Shown here: positions 28,060 to 35,796 of the stretch, piece after piece
Layout of the letters: each line of letters starts with the position of its first letter
Position numbering within the stretch: the first letter of the stretch is position 1
DNA from: JBFXIE01 sp050176255
GTDB taxonomy: Bacteria > Pseudomonadota > Gammaproteobacteria > Burkholderiales > Burkholderiaceae_C
DNA length: 64,000 nt
Assembly (NCBI RefSeq): GCF_050176255.1
Contig: NZ_JBFXIE010000006.1
Direction: 5' to 3' (one strand)
Notes under the pieces: generated by a model
Told to the model about the DNA's origin: nothing
What the model saw: the letters and a program-made list of their open reading frames with translations, nothing else
Databases searched by the model: none
Position numbers and translations under genes: made by a program

Positions 28060-29379
28060 ATGCTGTACACCGTCTACGAGACCCAGCGTTCCCTGATGGA
28101 GCCGTTCGCCGACCTGGCGCAAGCGGCCGCCAAGTTCTACAGCAACCCGCTGCTGCCGTTCAGTGAAACCCAAATCGCCCACCGCATTGCCGCCGCCTAC
28201 GAGTTGCTCTATCGACTGGGCAAGGATTACGAAAAGCCACAGTTTGGCATCCCCACGGTGGACGTCGATGGCGTGAGCATTGCCATCCACGAGCGCGTGG
28301 AAATCAACAAGCCTTTTTGCGAGTTGCGCCGCTTCAAGCGCTTCTCGGACGATCCCGACACCCTGCAAAAGCTCAAGGGTCAGCCGGTGGTGCTGATCGT
28401 GGCGCCGCTGTCCGGGCACTACGCCACGCTGCTGCGCGATACGGTGCGCTCCATGCTCGAGAGCCACAAGGTCTACATCACCGACTGGAAGAATGCACGT
28501 CTGGTGCCGCTGGCCGAAGGCGAATTTCATCTTGACGACTACGTGAACTATGTGCAGGACTTCATCCGCCACCTGCAGGGCAAGTACGGCAATTGCCATG
28601 TCATGAGCGTGTGCCAGCCCACGGTGCCTGTTCTTGCTGCCGTATCGCTCATGGCCAGCCGTGGCGAGCGCACTCCCCTGTCCATGACCATGATGGGCGG
28701 CCCCATTGATGCGCGCCGCTCTCCCACTGCGGTCAACAATCTGGCCAACCAGCGCAGCTTCGAGTGGTTTGAGAACAACGTCATCTACACCGTGCCGAGC
28801 AAGTTCCCCGGCGTGGGCCGCCGCGTGTACCCGGGCTTCCTGCAGTACACGGGTTTTGTGGCCATGAATCCGGATCGCCACGCTACCAGTCACTATGACT
28901 ACTTCAGGGATCTCATCCAGGGCGATGACGCGAGCGCCGAAGCGCACCGCAAGTTCTATGACGAGTACAACGCTGTCCTCGACATGGACGCCCACTACTA
29001 CCTAGAGACCATCAAGACCGTGTTCCAGGACTACAGCCTGGTCAACGGCACCTGGGATGTGCTGTCGCCTGAAGGCAAGCCCGAGCGCGTACGCCCACAG
29101 GACATCACCGGCACGGCACTGATGACCATCGAAGGCGAGCTCGACGATATCTCTGGCTGCGGCCAAACCGAAGCCGCCCAGAGTCTGTGCTCTGGCATAG
29201 CCGCCGACCAGCGTGTGCACCTGGAGGTCAAGGGCGCCGGCCACTACGGCATCTTCAGCGGCCGCCGCTGGCGCGAGGTGGTGTACCCGCAGGTGCGCGA
29301 TTTCATCCTGGCCCATCAGCGCCCGCAGGCAGACAAAGGGGCGCAGGCAGCCCCCCCGCTTCTGTCTGCGGCTGCCTGA
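28060..29379 (+). CDS. phaZ: Intracellular poly(3-hydroxybutyrate) depolymerase
   Basis: 439-residue cytoplasmic depolymerase of the PhaZ1 type that breaks down native PHB granules. The nucleophile is cysteine rather than serine: Cys185 in the motif VCQPTVP, as in the Ralstonia/Cupriavidus enzymes. The alpha/beta-hydrolase Asp and His are likely in the EGELDDISG and GAGHYGIFSG regions. No signal peptide. With phaCAB about 10 kb away the window carries both directions of PHB turnover. The start ATG at 28060 overlaps none of its neighbours, and a palindrome sits just upstream. Confidence 0.93.
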   Translation: MLYTVYETQRSLMEPFADLAQAAAKFYSNPLLPFSETQIAHRIAAAYELLYRLGKDYEKPQFGIPTVDVDGVSIAIHERVEINKPFCELRRFKRFSDDPDTLQKLKGQPVVLIVAPLSGHYATLLRDTVRSMLESHKVYITDWKNARLVPLAEGEFHLDDYVNYVQDFIRHLQGKYGNCHVMSVCQPTVPVLAAVSLMASRGERTPLSMTMMGGPIDARRSPTAVNNLANQRSFEWFENNVIYTVPSKFPGVGRRVYPGFLQYTGFVAMNPDRHATSHYDYFRDLIQGDDASAEAHRKFYDEYNAVLDMDAHYYLETIKTVFQDYSLVNGTWDVLSPEGKPERVRPQDITGTALMTIEGELDDISGCGQTEAAQSLCSGIAADQRVHLEVKGAGHYGIFSGRRWREVVYPQVRDFILAHQRPQADKGAQAAPPLLSAAA

Positions 29380-29389
29380 AATCCACACC

Positions 29390-30115
29390 ATGACGCCCAC
29401 CATGGCCACGCGGCAGGCGGATGCTGCTTTGCAGGCCCTGGCCGATCGCATCAACGCTGCGCTCCCCCAGACCCAGTGCACGCGCTGCGGCTACCCGGAC
29501 TGTGCGGCCTATGCGCATGCAGTGGCCAGCGGCGAAGCGGGTATCAATCAGTGCCCACCCGGCGGAGCCCAGGGCGTAGCGCGCCTGGCGGCTATTACCG
29601 GCCGTCCCGAGCTACCGCTGTCCGCCGCGCATGGCCAGGAAGCGCCGCGCGCGGTTGCCGTGATCGACGAGGACTGGTGCATCGGCTGCACGTTGTGCCT
29701 GCAAGCCTGCCCCACAGATGCGATCCTGGGCATGAACAAGCGCATGCACACGGTGATTGCCCCGCACTGCACGGGCTGCGAGCTGTGTTTGCCTGTGTGC
29801 CCGGTGGACTGCATTCGCATGCAAAACGCCAGTGGACAGGCGACGGGCTGGGCCGCCTGGTCAACCCAGCAGGCAGAGCAGGCACGCTCGCGCCACCTGG
29901 CGCGGCAAGAGCGTCTGCAGCGCGAGCAACTGGAGACCCAGGCTGTGTTGATGCATGCCGGCATGGCGGCCCAGGGAGAGTCGGCGGCGACTGGCGCTCG
30001 TGCCGCCACTCAGGCTGGCTCGGACTCGGCTGGCGCTCCGCCGGATGCCAAGCGCGCCACGATTGCAGCCGCACTGGCGCGCGCTCGGGCGCAACGAGCC
30101 GCAGACGCCGGCTAA
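29390..30115 (+). CDS. rnfB: RnfB-like iron-sulfur protein (orphan)
   Basis: 241-residue ferredoxin-like protein. An N-terminal 4Fe-4S module (CTRCGYPDC...C, residues about 30-55) is followed by a 2x4Fe-4S ferredoxin domain (CIGCTLCLQACP and CTGCELCLPVCP, about 96-140), as in RnfB. The usual N-terminal membrane anchor of RnfB is missing, and the C-terminal 90 residues are a charged, Ala-rich helix. No other rnf genes are present. Stand-alone RnfB-like proteins of this form are common in Betaproteobacteria, where the electron partner is unknown. It follows phaZ by ten bases and may be cotranscribed. Confidence 0.85.
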   Translation: MTPTMATRQADAALQALADRINAALPQTQCTRCGYPDCAAYAHAVASGEAGINQCPPGGAQGVARLAAITGRPELPLSAAHGQEAPRAVAVIDEDWCIGCTLCLQACPTDAILGMNKRMHTVIAPHCTGCELCLPVCPVDCIRMQNASGQATGWAAWSTQQAEQARSRHLARQERLQREQLETQAVLMHAGMAAQGESAATGARAATQAGSDSAGAPPDAKRATIAAALARARAQRAADAG

Positions 30116-30290
30116 TTGCACCAAGGGCATCCCGGCGAGGCGACAGCCCTTGGTGTTGGCCCGCAGGGTGTGCGCTGTGGCATCCGGAGACTGAAGGGCA
30201 TCGCAACCCAGGTACGGGTTGTCTGCGCGCTTCGCGAAGGACACTCTGCCGGCCGCCCGCATATGGCTGGCATACCTGATAATTCCCGGC

Positions 30291-31493
30291 ATGAATCCCC
30301 TGCTCTCCTCACTGCAGCCCTACCCATTCGAGCGGCTGCGGCAGCTTTTTGCGGGCGTTACGCCTTCACCCGCTCATAGCGCCATCAGCCTGGGCATTGG
30401 CGAGCCGCGTCATGCGACGCCCCGCTTCATTCAGGACACTCTGGCATCCCACCTTCAAGGGCTGGCCAGCTACCCGTCCACCGCTGGCGAGCCCCGGCTG
30501 CGTGAAGCCTGCGCTGCCTGGATGCAGCGCCGTTACGGTATCGCGGTCAATCCGGCCACCCAGGTTCTGCCCACCAACGGCTCGCGCGAGGCTTTGTTTG
30601 CTTTTGCGCAAACGGTAATCGACCCGTCCCGCCCCGGCGCCACCGTGGTCTGCCCCAATCCGTTTTATCAAATTTACGAGGGCGCCACGCTACTGGCGGG
30701 CGCCACACCGCATTACGCGCCCAGTGACCCGGAGCGCAACTTCGCAGTGGACTGGGACAGCGTGCCCGAATCGGTCTGGCAGCGCACGCAGCTTGTATTC
30801 ACCTGCTCGCCGGGCAACCCCACCGGCGCGGTGATGCCGCTGCCGGAGTGGGACAAGCTGTTCTCTCTGAGCGACCGCTACGGCTTCGTCATCGCCTCAG
30901 ACGAGTGCTACAGCGAAATTTACTTTCAGGGCGATCCCCCACTGGGTGGCCTGGAAGCTGCGCAGCGCCTGGGCCGCACCGATTACCGCAACCTGATCGC
31001 CTTCACCAGCCTGTCCAAGCGCAGCAACGTGCCAGGACTGCGCAGCGGCTTTGTGGCGGGTGATGCGGCGCTCATCAAGGCTTTTTTGCTCTATCGCACT
31101 TACCACGGCAGCGCCATGGGGCCGGCTGTCCAGGCTGCCAGCATTGCTGCCTGGAACGACGAGTCGCATGTCGAGGAAAACCGCGCCCTGTACTGCCAGA
31201 AGTTTGAGCAGGTCACGCCCATGCTGGCACAAGTGATGGATGTGCGCCTGCCCGATGCAGGCTTTTACCTTTGGGCCAAGGTGCCGGACACGCTGGCGAT
31301 GACCGACACCAGCTTCGCCCAGGCATTGTTGGCTCAATACAATGTCACCGTGCTGCCTGGCAGCTACCTGGCCCGCGACACCGGCGGCGTCAACCCCGGC
31401 GCCCAGCGCCTGCGCATGGCACTGGTGGCCGAAACCGCCGAATGCGTCGAGGCCGCCTCGCGCATCGTGCAATTCATTCAGTCCCGCACTTGA
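30291..31493 (+). CDS. dapC: Succinyldiaminopimelate transaminase
   Basis: 400-residue fold-type I PLP aminotransferase acting in the succinylase branch of lysine/meso-diaminopimelate synthesis (N-succinyl-2-amino-6-ketopimelate plus glutamate). Motifs: GIGEPRHATP near the N-terminus, CSPGNPTGAV, the DECYSEIYF strand and the PLP lysine in TSLSKRSNVPGLRSGF. Assignment to DapC rather than another aminotransferase rests on position directly upstream of dapD and dapE. Start at 30291 (MNPLLSSLQPYPFERL). Confidence 0.92.
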   Translation: MNPLLSSLQPYPFERLRQLFAGVTPSPAHSAISLGIGEPRHATPRFIQDTLASHLQGLASYPSTAGEPRLREACAAWMQRRYGIAVNPATQVLPTNGSREALFAFAQTVIDPSRPGATVVCPNPFYQIYEGATLLAGATPHYAPSDPERNFAVDWDSVPESVWQRTQLVFTCSPGNPTGAVMPLPEWDKLFSLSDRYGFVIASDECYSEIYFQGDPPLGGLEAAQRLGRTDYRNLIAFTSLSKRSNVPGLRSGFVAGDAALIKAFLLYRTYHGSAMGPAVQAASIAAWNDESHVEENRALYCQKFEQVTPMLAQVMDVRLPDAGFYLWAKVPDTLAMTDTSFAQALLAQYNVTVLPGSYLARDTGGVNPGAQRLRMALVAETAECVEAASRIVQFIQSRT

Positions 31494-31507
31494 CCCTCTT
31501 CTCTCCC

Positions 31508-32332
31508 ATGACTTCACAACTGCAGACCCTGATCGACAACGCCTGGGACAACCGGGCCAGCCTCTCGCCCTCCAGCGCCCCCAAAGAGGTGACGGACGCC
31601 GTCGAGCAAGTGATCGCCGAACTCAACAACGGCAGCTTGCGCGTGGCCACGCGCGAAGGTGTGGGCCAGTGGACCGTGCACCAGTGGATCAAGAAGGCCG
31701 TACTGCTGTCCTTTCGCCTGAAAGACAACGCACTCATGAAGGCCGGCGACCTGGGCTTTTTTGACAAAGTGCCCACCAAGTTCGCCCATCTCAGCGCCGA
31801 AGAAATGGCCGCTACCGGCGTGCGCGTGGTGCCGCCTGCCGTGGCGCGACGCGGCAGTTTCATCGCTCGCGGCGCCATCCTGATGCCCAGCTACGTCAAC
31901 ATTGGCGCCTATGTCGATGAAGGCACCATGGTGGACACCTGGGCCACGGTGGGCTCTTGTGCCCAGGTCGGCAAGAACGTGCACCTGTCGGGCGGCGTGG
32001 GGCTGGGCGGCGTGCTTGAACCTCTGCAAGCCAACCCGACCATCATTGAAGACAACTGCTTCATCGGCGCGCGCTCCGAGATCGTCGAGGGCGTTATCGT
32101 CGAAGAAAACTCCGTCATCAGCATGGGTGTGTACATCGGCCAGAGCACTCCCATCTACGACCGCGCCACCGGCGAGACCACCTTCGGCCGCGTGCCCGCG
32201 GGGTCGGTGGTGGTCAGCGGCAGCCTGCCCAAGGACGGCGGGCGCTACAGCATGTATGCGGCCATCATCGTCAAGAAGGTGGATGCCAAGACCCGCTCCA
32301 CCACCAGCCTCAACGATCTGCTGCGCGACTGA
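31508..32332 (+). CDS. dapD: Tetrahydrodipicolinate N-succinyltransferase
   Basis: 274-residue left-handed beta-helix enzyme using succinyl-CoA to succinylate tetrahydrodipicolinate. The N-terminal helical domain is followed by hexapeptide repeats (FIARGAILMPSYVNIGAYVDEGTMVDTWATVGSCA-type sequence, in the middle third) and the conserved C-terminal strand. Length is typical. Starts 14 bases after dapC. Confidence 0.96.
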   Translation: MTSQLQTLIDNAWDNRASLSPSSAPKEVTDAVEQVIAELNNGSLRVATREGVGQWTVHQWIKKAVLLSFRLKDNALMKAGDLGFFDKVPTKFAHLSAEEMAATGVRVVPPAVARRGSFIARGAILMPSYVNIGAYVDEGTMVDTWATVGSCAQVGKNVHLSGGVGLGGVLEPLQANPTIIEDNCFIGARSEIVEGVIVEENSVISMGVYIGQSTPIYDRATGETTFGRVPAGSVVVSGSLPKDGGRYSMYAAIIVKKVDAKTRSTTSLNDLLRD

Positions 32333-32388
32333 AAGCGCAAAGCCCTTTGACCAGCGCCACGACCACGACCAACATTGAGGGAGCGAGC

Positions 32389-33552
32389 ATGAGCACGATG
32401 GAACGAATCCTGCGCCTCATGGCCGAGAAGAATGCCTCCGACGTTTACCTGTCGGCCCATGCCCCGGCGCTGATCAAGATCAACGGCGAGTGCGTGCCCA
32501 TCAACAATCAGTTGCTGCCGCCCGACGCACCCAAAAAACTGCTGGCCGAGGTTGTCTCGCCCGACCGAATCGAAGAGCTCGAAGAAACCGGTGAGCTCAA
32601 CATGGGCGTGCCGCTGTCAGGCGTGGGGCGTTTTCGCGTCAGCGCCATGCGCCAGCGCGGCACCTACGCGGTGGTGATCCGCTTCATCACGCAGATCATC
32701 CCCCAGCTATCCACACTGAACCTGCCGCCGGTGCTGGGTGAACTGGTCCTGGAAAAGCGCGGCCTGATTTTGGTGGTGGGCGCCACCGGCTCGGGCAAGA
32801 GCACCACGCTGGCTGCCATGCTGGATCAGCGCAACGAAGCCATGACGGGCCACATCCTGACTGTGGAAGACCCCATTGAATATCAGTTCAAGAACAAAAA
32901 ATCCATCATCAATCAGCGTGAAGTCGGCAGCGACACGCAATCGCTGCAAACAGCCCTGAAAAACGCGCTGCGTCAGGCGCCCGACGTGATCCTGATTGGC
33001 GAAATCCGCGACCGCGAAACCATGTCCGCCGCCATTGCCTACGCGCAGTCAGGTCACCTGTGCCTGGCCACGCTGCACGGCAACAACAGCTACCACGCTC
33101 TCAATCGCATTTTGTCGTTCTACCCTGTCGAAGTGCGTTCCACCATGCTGGGAGACCTGGCATCTGCACTCAAAGGCATCGTATCGCAGCGCCTGGTGCG
33201 CACCCCCGTCGGAGAACGCCTGCCCGCCGCCGAGATCATGCTCAACACCAAACTGGTGGCCGAACTGATCGAGAAAGGCGATTTTTCCGGCATCCGCGAA
33301 GCCATGGAAAAGTCGATGGCTGAGGGCTCGCAAACCTTCGAGGAATCTCTGGCGCGCCTGATCCTGGACGGGCGCATCGACCGCAAGGAGGGCCTGGCCT
33401 TTGCCGATTCGCCCACCAACCTGATGTGGCGCCTGCAAAACGACTTCGCCATTGCTGCCAAGGCAGCCCATGCGCAAAAAGAATTCAGCCAGCAGCCCGA
33501 GGACGACATCCCCTCGTTCACCGAGATCGTTCTGGACGTCAAACCCGCCTGA
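32389..33552 (+). CDS. pilU: PilT/PilU-type twitching-motility ATPase, PilU-like
   Basis: 387-residue hexameric retraction ATPase of type IV pili. Walker A GATGSGKSTT lies near residues 132-141, the Asp box is EIRDRETM and the His box is HLCLATLHGNN. The LATLHGNNSYHALNRI form and the acidic C-terminal tail (EDDIPSFTEIVLD) favour PilU over PilT. It is embedded between dapD and dapE with no other pilus gene nearby, so expression is probably tied to the lysine operon. Start at 32389 with GAGGGAG upstream. Confidence 0.9.
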   Translation: MSTMERILRLMAEKNASDVYLSAHAPALIKINGECVPINNQLLPPDAPKKLLAEVVSPDRIEELEETGELNMGVPLSGVGRFRVSAMRQRGTYAVVIRFITQIIPQLSTLNLPPVLGELVLEKRGLILVVGATGSGKSTTLAAMLDQRNEAMTGHILTVEDPIEYQFKNKKSIINQREVGSDTQSLQTALKNALRQAPDVILIGEIRDRETMSAAIAYAQSGHLCLATLHGNNSYHALNRILSFYPVEVRSTMLGDLASALKGIVSQRLVRTPVGERLPAAEIMLNTKLVAELIEKGDFSGIREAMEKSMAEGSQTFEESLARLILDGRIDRKEGLAFADSPTNLMWRLQNDFAIAAKAAHAQKEFSQQPEDDIPSFTEIVLDVKPA

Positions 33553-33607
33553 AACCCATACCCACCTGAGGCTGCCGCGCACGGCGCCACGCCCCACTAC
33601 CCGCCCG

Positions 33608-34783
33608 ATGTCTCCCACCCTTTTGCTGACCGAACAACTCATCGCTCGCCCATCCGTCACACCGGGCGACGCCGGCTGCCTGGAACTGCTGTCCGAGCGG
33701 CTTGCGCCCCTGGGCTTTGTCTGCGAGCGGATGGACAGCGGGCCGGACAGTTTCCGCGTCAGCAATTTATGGGCAAAACGGCCTGTAGCCCATGTGAATC
33801 AAGCGCAGACAGCTATCAAGACCATAGTATTTGCAGGCCACACGGATGTGGTGCCCACCGGCCCGCTGGAGCAGTGGAGCAGCCCGCCTTTCACCCCCAC
33901 GCACCGCGAAGGCCGTTTGTACGGGCGCGGCGCGAGCGACATGAAGACCTCCATCGCAGCATTCGTGGTGGCCGTCGAAGAATTTCTGGCCGCCACGCCC
34001 GCGCCGCGCCTGAACATCGCCCTGCTGCTGACCAGCGACGAGGAAGGCCCTTCGGTGGATGGCACAAAGATCGTGATCGAGCAACTGCGCGCGCGCGGCG
34101 AGCGGCTCGACTGGTGCATCGTGGGCGAGCCCACCTCGGTCGAGCAGACCGGCGACATGATCAAGAACGGCCGCCGCGGCACGCTGTCGGGGCGGCTCAC
34201 GGTGCGCGGCGTGCAGGGCCACATCGCCTACCCGCAGCTGGCGCGCAACCCCATCCACCAGGCCGTGCCGGCGCTGACCGAGCTTGCGGCCATCGTGTGG
34301 GACGAGGGCAATGCGTTCTTTCCGCCCACCAGCTGGCAGATGAGCAATATCCACGGCGGCACCGGCGCCACCAACGTCATCCCAGGCCAGGTGGTGATCG
34401 ACTTCAACTTCCGCTTCAGCACCGAATCCACGGCCGAGGGCCTGCAAAGCCGCGTGCATGCCGTGCTGGACCGCCACGGCCTGGACTATGAGCTGGCGTG
34501 GACGCTGGGCGGCCAGCCTTTTTTGACCACGCCGGGCGAGCTGGTGGACGCGGTGCAGCAGGCCATTGCCGCAGAAACCGGCCTGCAAACCGCACTGTCC
34601 ACCACCGGCGGCACCAGCGACGGGCGCTTCATCGCCCAGCTCTGCCCCCAGGTGATCGAGCTGGGCCCGCCCAACGCCAGCATCCACAAGATCGACGAAA
34701 ACGTGCGCCTGGCCGACATCGATCCGCTCAAGAACATCTACCGCCGCACGCTCGAAAACCTCAACGCATTGGCGGGCGCATGA
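33608..34783 (+). CDS. dapE: Succinyl-diaminopimelate desuccinylase
   Basis: 391-residue di-zinc peptidase-like enzyme releasing succinate to give LL-diaminopimelate. The metal motifs are intact: FAGHTDVVPTGP, GRGASDMKTS and TSDEEGPSVDG. Residues about 56-71 (WAKRPVAHVNQAQTAI) are encoded by a reverse-orientation copy of the dispersed repeat and form an extra loop just before the first metal motif; ordinary DapE has only a few residues here. The stop overlaps the prmB ATG (ATGA). Confidence 0.94.
   Translation: MSPTLLLTEQLIARPSVTPGDAGCLELLSERLAPLGFVCERMDSGPDSFRVSNLWAKRPVAHVNQAQTAIKTIVFAGHTDVVPTGPLEQWSSPPFTPTHREGRLYGRGASDMKTSIAAFVVAVEEFLAATPAPRLNIALLLTSDEEGPSVDGTKIVIEQLRARGERLDWCIVGEPTSVEQTGDMIKNGRRGTLSGRLTVRGVQGHIAYPQLARNPIHQAVPALTELAAIVWDEGNAFFPPTSWQMSNIHGGTGATNVIPGQVVIDFNFRFSTESTAEGLQSRVHAVLDRHGLDYELAWTLGGQPFLTTPGELVDAVQQAIAAETGLQTALSTTGGTSDGRFIAQLCPQVIELGPPNASIHKIDENVRLADIDPLKNIYRRTLENLNALAGA
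33776..33820 (-). repeat. Dispersed REP-like repeat, copy 6 (inside dapE)
   Basis: Complement-orientation copy: GGCCTGTAGCCC, then AATCAAGCGC, then AGCTATCAA. It keeps the dapE reading frame open. Confidence 0.75.
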
Positions 34784-35703
34784 CGGGGCCGCACATGCCG
34801 GGCGCTGTCCAGGGTGACACCATCGCCGCGCTCATCGCCAGTGGCGCCGCGCGTCTCACGCAAGCCGGCGTTGCATTTGGGCACGGCACTACCAACGCGC
34901 AGGACGAAGCCGCCTGGCTGGTGCTGTGGCGCCTGGGCCTGCCGCTTGACAGCGTGCTCGATGAAGGGGCGCCCGGTTCGGTATCAAATCAGCCCGTAGC
35001 CCCCGAAAAACAAGCGCAGATAGCTACTCTTTTTGAAGAACGCATTGCTACGCGCAAGCCCGCTGCCTACCTGACCCACGAGGCCTGGCTGCAAGGCGTG
35101 CCGTTCTACGTGGACGAGCGCGCCATCGTGCCGCGCAGCTTCATTGCCGAACTGCTGGCCGACGGCAGCATTGATGACTGGCTTAGCGACCAGACCCGCA
35201 ACGTGCTCGACCTGTGCACCGGCAACGGCAGCCTGGCGGTTCTGGCTGCCATGGCCTGGCCCGAGGTGCGGGTCACTGGCGCAGACATTTCCGAAGACGC
35301 CCTGGCCGTAGCCCGCATCAACATCGACAAACACCACCTGCAAGATCGCATCACGCTGCAGCAATCCGACGGCCTGGCCGCCCTGCCCGGACCCTGGGAT
35401 CTGATTTTGTGCAACCCGCCCTACGTCAACAGCCAGAGCATGGCCTGCCTGCCCGCCGAGTACCGCGCCGAACCCGCGCTGGCGCTGGCCGGCGGGGCAG
35501 ACGGCATGGACTTCATCCGCCACCTGTTGCAGGACGCTGCGGCGCGCATGAGCGAACACGCCGTGCTGGTGCTTGAAATCGGCAACGAGCGCGAGTTTTT
35601 TGAAGCCGCTTTTGCGCAGTTGCCCGTGTTCTGGCTCGATACCAGCGCCGGCAGCGACCAGGTTGTGCTGGTCACGCGCAGCGCCTTGCAACGCTTTGTT
35701 TGA
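34780..35703 (+). CDS. prmB: Ribosomal protein L3 glutamine methyltransferase
   Basis: 307-residue SAM-dependent N5-glutamine methyltransferase. Motif I DLCTGNGSLAVLAA and the catalytic NPPY in LILCNPPYVNSQSM are diagnostic of the PrmB/PrmC group; position and N-terminal domain favour PrmB, which modifies ribosomal protein L3. Residues about 70-85 (NQPVAPEKQAQIAT) derive from a dispersed repeat copy inserted in the helical N-terminal domain. Translationally coupled to dapE. Confidence 0.9.
   Translation: MTGPHMPGAVQGDTIAALIASGAARLTQAGVAFGHGTTNAQDEAAWLVLWRLGLPLDSVLDEGAPGSVSNQPVAPEKQAQIATLFEERIATRKPAAYLTHEAWLQGVPFYVDERAIVPRSFIAELLADGSIDDWLSDQTRNVLDLCTGNGSLAVLAAMAWPEVRVTGADISEDALAVARINIDKHHLQDRITLQQSDGLAALPGPWDLILCNPPYVNSQSMACLPAEYRAEPALALAGGADGMDFIRHLLQDAAARMSEHAVLVLEIGNEREFFEAAFAQLPVFWLDTSAGSDQVVLVTRSALQRFV
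34990..35033 (-). repeat. Dispersed REP-like repeat, copy 7 (inside prmB)
   Basis: CAGCCCGTAGCCC, then AACAAGCGC, then AGATAGCTA: complement-orientation copy in frame in the N-terminal domain of PrmB. Confidence 0.65.
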
Positions 35704-35717
35704 AGCCCACCCGTTTA

Positions 35718-35770
35718 GGGCGCCTTATGTACGCCTTATGTGCGCCTTGAAGCTACGCCTTGAAGAAACC
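35718..35770. repeat. Short imperfect tandem repeat before the ABC-F gene
   Basis: Four successive units built on GCGCCTT or ACGCCTT, followed by ATGT or GAAG, fill most of the prmB to ABC-F gap. No function visible; probably slippage. Confidence 0.4.
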
Positions 35771-35796
35771 GTGCGCCCCTGTGCGCACCGCACCCC

